Shown: positions 1 through 7,440 of the stretch, piece after piece | Layout: each line of letters begins with the position of its first letter | Position numbering within the stretch: the stretch's first letter is position 1 | Source of the DNA: an uncultured Collinsella sp. | Lineage (GTDB): Bacteria > Actinomycetota > Coriobacteriia > Coriobacteriales > Coriobacteriaceae | Length of the DNA: 9,512 bases | Assembly: GCA_958405565.1 (NCBI GenBank) | Contig: CATYEN010000068.1 | Location: 1-9,512 of the forward strand | Direction: 5' to 3' | Translations under genes and position numbers: made by a program | The notes under the pieces: model-generated | Databases searched by the model: none | Seen by the model: only the letters and a program-made list of their open reading frames with translations | Told to the model about the DNA's origin: nothing

Positions 1-35
1 CTGCCTCACCGCGGGCTGCGATACAAACGTAAATC
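1..35 (-). other. ftsW 3' flank, lead-in to next dcw gene
   Basis: This short stretch follows the ftsW stop codon. On the minus strand it ends with GGTGAGG (positions 4-10). That could be a Shine-Dalgarno site for a gene starting just beyond the window, or its GTG (7-9) could itself be a start codon. In most dcw clusters murG follows ftsW, so murG is the expected neighbour, but no protein can be read here. No terminator hairpin is visible, which fits continued transcription into the next gene. Confidence 0.35.
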
Positions 36-1556
36 TTATGGCTCTGGGTTGACCGTTCGTACCCGCGGCCCAGGGTCGGCGGCGCGAAAAGCCCCCCACG
101 GGTCCGAGTTTAAATCGATTCGATTATATCCGCCGCCCGCATTGCGAGGGGTTGGGCGCTGCGGACGACCTTGCGGCGCCGTTCGCTGACGCGGACGGGC
201 TGCCGGCTCGGTCGCAGAGCCATCCAGAACGGTAAAGCCGTTACGCGAAGATCGCTCGCCGCGCACGTGGGGCACGCCGGCGGTACTCTCATCCATAACG
301 GCAAAGCTCTCGCGGCGACGGTCGTACTCATCGCGACGCGCGCTCTCGTACGAAACGCGCAGGATCAGACCGGCAAGCATGAGCGACACAATAATCGACG
401 AACCGCCGTAGCTAATAAACGGCAACGGTTTGCCCGTCATGGGAAACACGTTGAGGATGCCCAACGCATTGATCAAAAACTGCACCGCGAGAATGACCGC
501 GGAGCCAGACGCCATGAGCGCGCCCCGACGATCGGTCGCCTGCTCGGCAATGCGAAACGCCGAGTAGATCAGCATCGCAAACACCAAGAAGAACAGCACG
601 GTTCCGACAAAACCGACTTCCTCGCCAATGATGGCCAGGATGTAGTCATTGTGCGCCTCGGGCAGATACGAGTACTTCATGGTTGAGTTGCCGATGCCAC
701 GGCCGAACAGACCGCCCGAGGCAAAGGCCATGATGGCAAGCGTGGCCTGATAGCCGTCACCATACTCGTCGGCCCAAGGGTTCAAGGCAACCTGGATACG
801 CACCATACGGTACGGCTCTGCAACAAGCGCAATCACGATCACGAGAATGCCGAAGATTATCACGCCGATGATAAATTTGGGGTCGAGACCCGCAAACAAC
901 GCCATGCACATGAGGGTCAACAGGATGATCAGGACGGTACCGAAATCGGGCTGGATAAAGATCAGAAAGAGCGAAATGCCCAGGTAGATGCCCATCTTGC
1001 GAAGGAATTCGTTGATGTTGCCACCGGGCGAAAAGAAGCGATCGAGCATGATGGCCGAATACGCAATGGCAAATGGCTTTAAAAACTCGGAAGGCTGGAA
1101 CTGAATGCCGGCGATGTTGAGCCAGCGCGTGGCGCCACGGCTGCCGCTGCCCACCAAGAACACCAGAAACAGTAGCCCTATCATGCCTATGAGGAAGATC
1201 CTGAGCACATCCTCCCCAAACCAGCTGTCCGGCAAAACGCGCACGATGGCAATCAGCGCCAGAACACCGACCACGGCAAACGCAGCCTGTCGGCCCAGAA
1301 AAAACGTCGCTGAGCCATTCTCGTGCAGCGCCTCGACCGAAGACGCCGAGTACACCATCAGCAGGCCAAAACACACCAAGATAAACAGACAGGCCATGAA
1401 TATCAGACGGGGGCGCATGATGCGGGCGGGAACGCCGGCAATATAGCGTTCGCTAAACGACTGCCCGCCGCGACCGGAACGCGGTGTGCTACGCCGCGAG
1501 GAAGCACGGTCCGAGTCGGGCCTCCTCATACCTTGTCGGGGGCTCTCCTCTCTCAC
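36..1556 (-). CDS. ftsW: FtsW, septal SEDS peptidoglycan glycosyltransferase
   Basis: SEDS-family membrane protein that polymerises lipid II into glycan strands at the division septum, partnered with the class B PBP encoded upstream (FtsI). Counting residues from the upstream TTG, it shows GATRWLNI (143-150), QPSEFLKP (156-163), QPDFGT (204-209), LPEAHNDYI (300-308, with D306 at the position of the proposed catalytic aspartate) and the signature NVFPMTGKPLPFISYGGSS (371-389). About ten hydrophobic segments lie between residues 50 and 405. A basic Ser/Arg-rich N-terminal tail and an Arg/Pro-rich C-terminal tail of about 100 residues flank them. The start is uncertain. TTG (1560-1562) lies 3 bases after the murD stop. 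GTG (1554-1556) has AGGGG at 1563-1567 with a 6-base spacer and is preferred. ATG (1527-1529) is poorly placed relative to any Shine-Dalgarno site. RodA is the alternative paralogue, but the dcw context argues for FtsW. Confidence 0.95.
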   Translation of the reverse strand: MREESPRQGMRRPDSDRASSRRSTPRSGRGGQSFSERYIAGVPARIMRPRLIFMACLFILVCFGLLMVYSASSVEALHENGSATFFLGRQAAFAVVGVLALIAIVRVLPDSWFGEDVLRIFLIGMIGLLFLVFLVGSGSRGATRWLNIAGIQFQPSEFLKPFAIAYSAIMLDRFFSPGGNINEFLRKMGIYLGISLFLIFIQPDFGTVLIILLTLMCMALFAGLDPKFIIGVIIFGILVIVIALVAEPYRMVRIQVALNPWADEYGDGYQATLAIMAFASGGLFGRGIGNSTMKYSYLPEAHNDYILAIIGEEVGFVGTVLFFLVFAMLIYSAFRIAEQATDRRGALMASGSAVILAVQFLINALGILNVFPMTGKPLPFISYGGSSIIVSLMLAGLILRVSYESARRDEYDRRRESFAVMDESTAGVPHVRGERSSRNGFTVLDGSATEPAARPRQRTAPQGRPQRPTPRNAGGGYNRIDLNSDPWGAFRAADPGPRVRTVNPEP

Positions 1557-1565
1557 CGGCAACCC

Positions 1566-2972
1566 CTATTCCATTTGCGATTTCGCTGCAGCGGCAAGCT
1601 GGGCCACATAGTCCTTAAACACGCGGCCGCGCTCCTCATAGCCCGAGAACTCATCGAACGAAGAGCAGGCAGGAGAAAGTAAGATCACGTCGCCACGGCT
1701 CGACAGCGAACGGGCAACGTCCACGGCATCGCGTAGGTCATCCGCCTGGGCGATATCCACATCGCCATCGACATCGGCCTCGTCCATAGCGGCGGTGAAG
1801 CGCTCGCGCGCATCGCCAAAGCAGACGACCGAGCGCACGTTATCCATAACAACGCGCGCGAAGTCCGTGAGCGGCGTGCCCTTATCGTGGCCGCCGAGCA
1901 GCAAGATCACGTCGTCATCGGGAAATGCCGTCAGTGCCTTCTCGACCGCGTCGGTGTTGGTCGCCTTGGAATCGTTGACGTAGCGCACACCGTCAATCTC
2001 GCCGCACGGCTCCACGCGATGCTCGAGCGGCTGGAACGAGGCCAGACCGCGGCGGACACCATCGACATCGGCACCGACGGCCAGAGCAGCCGTGGCGGCA
2101 CATAAGGCATTGATGACATTGTGATGGCCCGAGATCTTGAGCTCGGACGTGGCGACAAGCTGAGTCTCGACGCCCTTCAGGCGCACGACCATTTTGCCGT
2201 CGCGCACAAAGGCGGCGTCTGCACCCTCGGGCTCGTCAAAAGCAACGTTGCAGATGCGGCGACCCGGCGTATAGATGTACTCATCGAACTCGTGAATGCC
2301 GGCGTCTTCGACGTCGACAACCACCAGATCGTCATCGACCATATTGTCAAACAGCTTGATCTTGGCAAGCGCATAGTTCTTATGGCTCTTATGCCAGCCC
2401 AAGTGGTCGGGAGTGATGTTGAGCAGCACTGCCACGCGAGGGTGGAGCTCGGTGGTCGTAGCAATCTGATAGCTCGAGAGCTCAGCCACAAACCACTCGT
2501 TGTGGGCTCGGCCGTCAATCTCGTTGACCGGCGGCTCGCCGATGTTGCCGACAGCTACGCTGGCCTCGCCGGCAGCCTTGAGCAGATAATCAGTCAGCGA
2601 CGTGGTGGTCGTCTTACCGTTGGTGCCCGTGATGGCAATCCAGTTATCGGGCGACAGGCGATAGGCAAACTCTGGCTCACCCATAATCTGAGCGGCATGT
2701 TCGCGCCCGGCCTTAAAGAAGCCCGAGAACTCCGAGATGCCCGGGCACGTCACGCATACGTCATAGGCGCCCTCGACCTGTTCGGTCCCATAGACAAACG
2801 ACGCGCCAGCAGCCTCGAGCGCACGCGTGGCGTCATTGGGCTCAGAGGTGCCGCCGCCATACACGGTAACGGCGCTTACGCGCTCTGGATGTGCCAGCGC
2901 CCAGCGGGCGACATCGAGACCGGATTTGCCCTGACCCAAAACGAGCAGGCTAAAGACATCAGCAAGAGGCAT
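1566..2972 (-). CDS. murD: MurD, UDP-MurNAc-L-alanine:D-glutamate ligase
   Basis: Cytoplasmic ATP-dependent Mur ligase that adds D-glutamate to UDP-MurNAc-L-Ala. The 468-residue protein is of usual length. It has an N-terminal Rossmann-like UDP-binding region (VLGQGKSG, 11-18), the ATP P-loop TGTNGKTTTT (115-124), ELSSYQ (164-169), NITPDH (185-190), K204 in ALAKIKLF as a likely carbamylated lysine, GHHNVINAL (282-290), VNDSKATNTDAV (332-343) and a C-terminal LLSPACSSFDEF block. The last three features separate MurD from MurC, MurE and MurF. It starts 9 bases after the mraY stop with only a weak ribosome binding site, so translational coupling is likely. Its stop codon supplies part of the ftsW Shine-Dalgarno sequence. 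The N-terminus begins directly at the UDP-binding domain, as usual, which supports this ATG. Confidence 0.96.
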   Translation of the reverse strand: MPLADVFSLLVLGQGKSGLDVARWALAHPERVSAVTVYGGGTSEPNDATRALEAAGASFVYGTEQVEGAYDVCVTCPGISEFSGFFKAGREHAAQIMGEPEFAYRLSPDNWIAITGTNGKTTTTSLTDYLLKAAGEASVAVGNIGEPPVNEIDGRAHNEWFVAELSSYQIATTTELHPRVAVLLNITPDHLGWHKSHKNYALAKIKLFDNMVDDDLVVVDVEDAGIHEFDEYIYTPGRRICNVAFDEPEGADAAFVRDGKMVVRLKGVETQLVATSELKISGHHNVINALCAATAALAVGADVDGVRRGLASFQPLEHRVEPCGEIDGVRYVNDSKATNTDAVEKALTAFPDDDVILLLGGHDKGTPLTDFARVVMDNVRSVVCFGDARERFTAAMDEADVDGDVDIAQADDLRDAVDVARSLSSRGDVILLSPACSSFDEFSGYEERGRVFKDYVAQLAAAAKSQME

Positions 2973-2981
2973 GAAAGACCA

Positions 2982-4001
2982 CTATCCCAACTGGAAGAAC
3001 AGAGCAAGGCCAACGGCACCAAAGGCCGCAGCGATAATCCAAAAACGGATGACGACCTTCGTCTCGGCCCAGCCCTTCTTTTCGAAATGATGATGGATGG
3101 GCGCCATAAGGAAGACGCGCTTGTGCGTAAAGTGGAAGTAGACAACCTGAATCATGACCGACAGAGTCTCAACGATAAACAGGCCGCCGATGATGAGGGA
3201 GACGACCTCGGTGTTAGTCATGATGGACGTGCAGGCAAACGCGGCGCCCAGAGCAAGCGAGCCGGTATCGCCCATAAAGATGCTCGCCGGATAGCAGTTG
3301 AACCACAGAAAGCCCAAGCAGGCACCGGCACACGCGGTGCAGAAGATGGACAGGTTCACGTCTCCGTGCAAAAACGCCATGGCAGCCATGGCGAGCATGG
3401 CAATCATGGAGGTGCCGCCAGCAAGACCGTCAAGGCCATCGGTCAGGTTCACGGCATTGGAAAGACCAGCGATCATCAGCCAGCAAAATACGATGTAGAG
3501 CCACGGGAACGAAAGGCCGCAGATGGTGGTCGAAAGCACGCCAAGGTCGATCGTCAGGCCGCCGGGAAAACGAATCTCGGGGGCGACGCCGCACCAGTTG
3601 ACGGCAAGTACCGTAAAGGTGACACAGATAATGGTTAGGCCGATCATCTTGGCATGGGGCGTCAGACCGAGCGAGCGCCCATGCGTAACGGAGGTCAGGT
3701 CGTCGATCAGGCCCAGCACGCCGGTCGCCAGCGTGGCGAGCAGCACGAGTACGAGCTCGGTGGTGAGCTTGCCCATCAGCAGGCAGGTCAGCGAGATCGC
3801 GACGAGGATGACAACGCCACCCATGGTGGGCGTTCCCTGCTTAACCAAATGACGCTTGGGGCCGTCGGCACGAACCTGCTGGCCGATACCCTCGACCTTG
3901 AGCAGCTTGATCCACCACGGCATGAGCAGCAGCGCAATGGCTGCGGCGATGCCAAGCCCCAAAAAAGCCTGATACGTTGGATACGAGGGATTGCCGAACA
4001 T
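2982..4001 (-). CDS. mraY: MraY, phospho-MurNAc-pentapeptide transferase
   Basis: Polytopic membrane enzyme that transfers phospho-MurNAc-pentapeptide from UDP to undecaprenyl phosphate, forming lipid I. In 339 residues it shows GPKRHLVKQGTPTMGG (47-62), the acidic pair D100-D101, NAVNLTDGLDGLAGG (182-196), FMGDTGS (242-248) and MAPIHHHFEKKGW (299-311). The NLTDGLDGLA and HHH blocks are diagnostic for MraY against WecA/TagO-type relatives. About ten hydrophobic segments are visible. The segment after the acidic pair reads DDLTSVTHGRSLGL, with serine where most relatives as I recall them have lysine (DDxxK). The ATG lies 3 bases after the murF stop (TAG-CCC-ATG). The nearest purine-rich site, GGAAGG, is 13 bases upstream, which is too far to be ideal, so coupling to murF translation is likely. 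Confidence 0.96.
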   Translation of the reverse strand: MFGNPSYPTYQAFLGLGIAAAIALLLMPWWIKLLKVEGIGQQVRADGPKRHLVKQGTPTMGGVVILVAISLTCLLMGKLTTELVLVLLATLATGVLGLIDDLTSVTHGRSLGLTPHAKMIGLTIICVTFTVLAVNWCGVAPEIRFPGGLTIDLGVLSTTICGLSFPWLYIVFCWLMIAGLSNAVNLTDGLDGLAGGTSMIAMLAMAAMAFLHGDVNLSIFCTACAGACLGFLWFNCYPASIFMGDTGSLALGAAFACTSIMTNTEVVSLIIGGLFIVETLSVMIQVVYFHFTHKRVFLMAPIHHHFEKKGWAETKVVIRFWIIAAAFGAVGLALFFQLG

Positions 4002-4004
4002 GGG

Positions 4005-5429
4005 CTAGCACACACCTTCCACAAAGCGGTCGAGCTCAACAAAGCGGGAACCCTTGACCAGTACAACATCATGTTTTTCAAGCGCGCCGCCCATGCGGTC
4101 GAGCACCTGCTGATAATCGGAGAACACCTGGATGCGGTCCTCGTCCATGCCCATCATGCGTGCGGCATCGGCCATAAGCTGGGCCAGCTCACCACCCACG
4201 CACGCCAGCATGTCGAGCTTCTTGGCGGCGGCATAAGCGCCCACGAGCTCATGCATGCGAGGAGCCTCATCGCCCATCTCGCCCATCTCGCCCAGGATCG
4301 CCATGCGAGACCCCGTGCACGAAAGCGAGCACAGCAGGTCGAGGCCAGCAGCCATGGATTCGGCGCTGGCGTTATAGGAGTCATCGATGACGCGGGCGCC
4401 GCTCTTGGCGCGCTTGATCTCCTGGCGGTGACCGGTGATCGTGAGGCCCCTAAAGGCAGCATCGATCTGCTCGGGCGTCACGCCCAGGCGATAGGCAACC
4501 GCGGCAGCCTTGACGGCATTAGGAACGGACTGCACGCCGGGGATGGCAAGCATGGTATCGATCGTCTCGCCCTGGCCAAAATCGAGCGAAAAGACCGGAC
4601 GGCCCTCGTCATCAACGCGAATGTCGCGGGCACGGACCTCATCATCGTCCGAGACGCCGGCCAGCATAACGTCGATACCAGCAGGCTGGGCGAACGTATC
4701 GCGAATGAACGGCGTAAAATCGTCCTCGCCGCCCAAAACCAGCAGCGGCAAATAGTCGCCGGCGGCGCACATGCCCTGGACAATCTCGGCCTTAGCGCGG
4801 GCGATGTTCTCGCGGCTGCCCAAAATGCCGATATGAGAGGTGCCGATTTTGCTCACGATGGCAAGGTTGGGATTGGCAGACAGAGACAGGCGCTCGATCT
4901 CGTGGAAATGGTTCATGCCCATCTCGAGCACCAGGACCTCGGTATCGGCCGGAGCGGAAAGCACCGTGAGCGGCATGCCGATCAGGTTATTGAAATTGCC
5001 CTTGGTGGCCCAGACACGATAGCGCTTGGCGAGCACAGCGGCGAGAACGTCCTTGGTCGTCGTCTTGCCGATGGAACCGGTAATGCCAACGACCAGGCAG
5101 CCAAGCTCCAGGCGATACGCGTGCGCCAAACGCAGCAGAAACTCCTCGGGATCATCGGTCAGCAAGATGGCACAGCCCTTGTCCTGCGCCAGCGAGACCA
5201 GCTCGGCCTCGGGCTCACGCGTCATCACGACGGCGCCGGCACCCGACTGGACGGCACGGGAAGCAAAATCATTGCCGTCGACGTTTTCACCGGGAAAGGC
5301 GACGAAAATCGTCCCTTCCTCGACCTGGCGCGAGTCGATAACGCACCCGCGGCATACCCGATCGACTTCTCCCGTCACGGTTCGGGCCCCTGTTGCGGCC
5401 GCGAGGTTGTTGACGGCGATCTCTATCAT
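4005..5429 (-). CDS. murF: MurF, UDP-MurNAc-tripeptide:D-Ala-D-Ala ligase
   Basis: Cytoplasmic Mur ligase that completes the stem pentapeptide by adding D-Ala-D-Ala to UDP-MurNAc-tripeptide; its product is the substrate of MraY, encoded next. The 474-residue protein has IDSRQVEEGTIFVAFPGEN near residues 31-49, the P-loop GITGSIGKTTTKD (115-127), NFNNLIGMPLTVL (145-157), LEMGMNHFHEIE (168-179), IVSKIGTSHIGILGS (191-205) and DDSYNASAESM (349-359). The KTTTKD, N-NN-G-P-T and SYNA blocks fit MurF rather than MurE. The start is well supported: ATG with GGGGAG at 5435-5440 and a 5-base spacer. It is the first gene after a 128-bp gap and may have its own promoter there. A 9-base in-frame tandem repeat at 4271-4294 encodes the GEM-GEM stretch in the family's LGDMLELG-like region. 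Confidence 0.96.
   Translation of the reverse strand: MIEIAVNNLAAATGARTVTGEVDRVCRGCVIDSRQVEEGTIFVAFPGENVDGNDFASRAVQSGAGAVVMTREPEAELVSLAQDKGCAILLTDDPEEFLLRLAHAYRLELGCLVVGITGSIGKTTTKDVLAAVLAKRYRVWATKGNFNNLIGMPLTVLSAPADTEVLVLEMGMNHFHEIERLSLSANPNLAIVSKIGTSHIGILGSRENIARAKAEIVQGMCAAGDYLPLLVLGGEDDFTPFIRDTFAQPAGIDVMLAGVSDDDEVRARDIRVDDEGRPVFSLDFGQGETIDTMLAIPGVQSVPNAVKAAAVAYRLGVTPEQIDAAFRGLTITGHRQEIKRAKSGARVIDDSYNASAESMAAGLDLLCSLSCTGSRMAILGEMGEMGDEAPRMHELVGAYAAAKKLDMLACVGGELAQLMADAARMMGMDEDRIQVFSDYQQVLDRMGGALEKHDVVLVKGSRFVELDRFVEGVC
4271..4294 (-). repeat. 9-base in-frame tandem repeat inside murF
   Basis: On the plus strand CGCCCATCT occurs twice head to tail, at 4271-4279 and 4280-4288, followed by a partial third copy at 4289-4294. 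Read as murF it gives Gly-Glu-Met twice, within the conserved glycine- and acid-rich loop of the C-terminal domain. The unit is a multiple of three, so copy changes would not shift the frame. It is probably a low-complexity coincidence at a motif that is naturally rich in Gly, Glu and Met. Confidence 0.6.
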
Positions 5430-5434
5430 TGCAG

Positions 5435-5440
5435 CTCCCC
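5435..5440 (-). promoter_or_regulatory. Shine-Dalgarno site of murF
   Basis: GGGGAG on the minus strand lies 5 bases before the murF ATG. It is one of the three strongest ribosome binding sites in the window and fixes the murF start. Confidence 0.75.
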
Positions 5441-5467
5441 TGTAAACCTAAATAATGCTATCGGCGT

Positions 5468-5473
5468 ATTGTA
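5468..5473 (-). promoter_or_regulatory. Possible -10 element for a murF promoter
   Basis: TACAAT on the minus strand matches TATAAT at five of six positions and would place a transcript start near 5461, about 30 bases before murF. No good -35 hexamer lies 16-18 bases upstream; that space is taken by an imperfect 28-bp dyad. If real, the promoter would be weak or activator-dependent, or use another sigma factor. It would supply murF-mraY-murD-ftsW independently of mraZ. The evidence is only a hexamer match in an intergenic gap. Confidence 0.35.
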
Positions 5474-5474
5474 T

Positions 5475-5502
5475 CCCAGCGCCGCGCATGCGTGGTGCAG
5501 GG
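5475..5502. promoter_or_regulatory. Imperfect 28-bp dyad in the ftsI-murF gap
   Basis: Eleven of the 14 base-pair positions are symmetric about a centre with no spacer. The inner part is GCRCCRCGCATGCGYGGYGC (5479-5498) and the outer arms are CCC and GGG. It ends one base upstream of the TACAAT hexamer and covers where a -35 box would sit, so a protein-binding site for a dimeric regulator is plausible. With no loop and no following T-run, it does not look like a terminator. Which protein would bind is unknown. Confidence 0.4.
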
Positions 5503-5557
5503 CATGTGAACACCCCTCATATGGGACAACAAACCACGCCCCAAAGATTGTAACCCC

Positions 5558-7423
5558 CTACTTCGTGTGCGGGATACCCAGCACGTCGAGCGCGTTGGCC
5601 ATAATGGACTGGAACGGCACCGCAGCGGCATCTGAGCCGCTCGGCGTTCCGTCGAGCGTGATATAGCACAGCACCTTGGGCGATTGTGCCGGTGCAAAGC
5701 CCATAAAGGACGACATGTAGTTCTCCTTGAGGTAGCCGCCGTTCTCGTCGGCACGTTCGGCCGTACCGGTCTTACCCGCCACGTCATAGCCGTCAACCGC
5801 GCCGCCAACGCCCGTTCCCTCCGACACGACCGTCTGCATGCACGATGTCACCTGGGATGCGGCGTCCTCCGAAATCGCGCGCTCGCCTTCGCCCCAGTCC
5901 TTCTCGTCGCCTTTGCTGGACTTATAGAAGTGCGGGGTCATCATCACGCCGCCGTTGGCGATGCCGCCCACGGCACGTGCGATCTCAATCGGCGAGACAG
6001 ACAGCGCCTGTCCAAAGCTCATCGAGCCCAGCGTGGCGCCGTCATACTGGTCACGCTCCTTGACGATGCCCAGGCTCTCGCCCGGAAAATCGACACCAGA
6101 GCTGTGACCGATGCCCCACTTGTCCACATAGGCGGCAAAGTCGTCGGCACCGATCTTGCGCCCCACCAGGACAAATCCCACGTTGGACGAACGGCGCATC
6201 ATCTCGCGCACATCCATGGTCATGGCGTAGTCGCGCTTGTCGGCATCGGTGACGGTATCGTCGCCCACCTTGATGCTCGCCGGCACCTCAAACGACGTAC
6301 TCGACCGCACGACACCCAAGTCGAAGCCGGCGCCCGCCACGAGCGTCTTAAAGACCGAGCCGGGCTCGTAGGCGTCGGTGACCAGGCGCAGGTTCATATC
6401 CTCGGTCTTGGCGTTTTCCAAATTGGTCTGGTCGTAGGTCGGATACGAGCAGGCTGCCAAGATCTCGCCTGTCGTAGGATCGGTGACCAGCGCCGAGCCG
6501 TTCTTGGCCTTTGTCTTCTCGACAGCCTCTGCCAGGGCATCCTCGGCCGCACGCTGGATATTGACGTCGAGCGTCGTCACGATATCAACGCCGTCGACCG
6601 CAGCCACCTTTTTATAGGCACCGCCCGCGATATAGCTGCCGTCCCTCGCGCGCTCGCGTACGAGAGAGCCGTTCGTGCCGGTCAGAAGCTTGTTGTATTG
6701 CTTTTCGAGACCCGTCAAGCCGTCGTTGTCTACATTCACTACACCCAGCACCTGCGATGCCAGATTGCCGTATGGATATACGCGCTTCATGGCCTGCTCA
6801 AAAAGCACGCCGGGCAGGTTCTTCTTCTCCAGCGCCGCAGCGTCGTCTTCGTCCACCTGGCGCTTGATATACACCCAGGTTCCATCGGACTCAACGAGCT
6901 TGCGGCAGGTCTTTTTATCGATTCCAGTTGCCTTGACCAGCGCCGACACCGTCTTGTCAACATCCTCGACAAGCTGGGGGTTCACGGCGATGTTGCGACA
7001 TTCGACCGACGACGCCAGCACGTTACCGTTGCGGTCGTAGATGGTGCCACGTTTGGCATAGAGGGTCTGCGCAAGCAGGCGGCGCGCATCGGCACGCTCG
7101 CGCAGTTTATCGGCTTCGACAATTTGATAGTCGGCAAGGCGAAAGACGCCCAAGCCCAAGCCAAGCCCAATGAAGCCCATGACGGCTTTGCGGCGAGGCA
7201 GAGGCGTGCCTGTGAGCCATTCGGTCGACGAACTCTTGCGCGACCTGGTGTTATGCACTTGAGGGCCGCCCGAGCCGCGAAGTCGCGACGCCGGGTCGTT
7301 GCCACGGGACTGCCCGGCGTTGTAAGATTGCCGACCCGTTCCTTGATAACCAGAACGTCCCCGCGACGAGGGACGTCCAGAACCGCGGCCCCCATCGGAA
7401 CCGCGGCGATAGTCATTTGTCAT
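5558..7423 (-). CDS. ftsI: FtsI-type class B penicillin-binding protein (septal transpeptidase)
   Basis: Membrane-anchored D,D-transpeptidase that cross-links septal peptidoglycan and partners FtsW. The 621-residue protein has a long cytoplasmic Arg/Gly/Ser-rich tail (1-78), one transmembrane anchor (about 79-97, glycine-rich), then a PBP dimerisation region starting with AKRGTIYDRNGNVLAS (123-138). The transpeptidase domain carries SVFK (S356-K359, the nucleophile motif in EPGSVFK), SSN (412-414) and KTGTAE (551-556). No C-terminal PASTA repeat is visible; the protein stops soon after the catalytic domain. The ATG lies 17 bases after the ftsL-like stop and has only a weak ribosome binding site. 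Inside the tail coding region the 10-mer GAACCGCGGC repeats at 7380-7389 and 7398-7407, reflecting repeated Gly/Arg codons. A sporulation or elongation PBP2 is possible by domain content, but position in the cluster favours FtsI. Confidence 0.95.
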   Translation of the reverse strand: MTNDYRRGSDGGRGSGRPSSRGRSGYQGTGRQSYNAGQSRGNDPASRLRGSGGPQVHNTRSRKSSSTEWLTGTPLPRRKAVMGFIGLGLGLGVFRLADYQIVEADKLRERADARRLLAQTLYAKRGTIYDRNGNVLASSVECRNIAVNPQLVEDVDKTVSALVKATGIDKKTCRKLVESDGTWVYIKRQVDEDDAAALEKKNLPGVLFEQAMKRVYPYGNLASQVLGVVNVDNDGLTGLEKQYNKLLTGTNGSLVRERARDGSYIAGGAYKKVAAVDGVDIVTTLDVNIQRAAEDALAEAVEKTKAKNGSALVTDPTTGEILAACSYPTYDQTNLENAKTEDMNLRLVTDAYEPGSVFKTLVAGAGFDLGVVRSSTSFEVPASIKVGDDTVTDADKRDYAMTMDVREMMRRSSNVGFVLVGRKIGADDFAAYVDKWGIGHSSGVDFPGESLGIVKERDQYDGATLGSMSFGQALSVSPIEIARAVGGIANGGVMMTPHFYKSSKGDEKDWGEGERAISEDAASQVTSCMQTVVSEGTGVGGAVDGYDVAGKTGTAERADENGGYLKENYMSSFMGFAPAQSPKVLCYITLDGTPSGSDAAAVPFQSIMANALDVLGIPHTK

Positions 7424-7440
7424 ACTCAGCTACCGTCTTG

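Larger units (their letters stand above)
5430..5557 (-). other. 128-bp gap between ftsI and murF, where murE is usually found
   Basis: In many dcw clusters murE lies between the PBP gene and murF. Here the space is only 128 bases. Reading from the ftsI stop it holds the 28-bp dyad, a -10-like hexamer and the murF Shine-Dalgarno site. No remnant of a Mur ligase could fit or was seen. It is the longest gap in the window, so a boundary between transcription units is plausible. Confidence 0.6.

Noticed and set aside
2121..3638. 505-codon plus-strand open frame opposite murD and mraY
   Set aside because: It crosses the murD-mraY junction antisense to both, and its translation resembles no protein family.
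5475..5502. Intrinsic terminator after ftsI
   Set aside because: The dyad has no loop, carries three mismatched pairs, and no T-run follows it on the minus strand.
5505..5510. TTCACA on the minus strand as a -35 box for murF
   Set aside because: It matches TTGACA at five of six positions, but the hexamer 17 bases downstream is GC-rich and the TACAAT hexamer is about 31 bases away, too far for a normal promoter.
5547..5552. A second TACAAT hexamer just after the ftsI stop
   Set aside because: No -35-like sequence lies 16-18 bases upstream, and it is unrelated to the dyad.
3654..5666. 670-codon open frame on the plus strand opposite mraY and murF
   Set aside because: It runs antisense to two genes with full sets of catalytic motifs. 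The translation is rich in His, Arg, Ala and Gln with no recognisable domain. GC-rich genes commonly open a long antisense frame.
7380..7407. Direct repeat of GAACCGCGGC in the ftsI tail coding region
   Set aside because: It is explained by repeated Gly and Arg codons in a low-complexity tail, with an 18-base in-frame period and no sign of a regulatory site.
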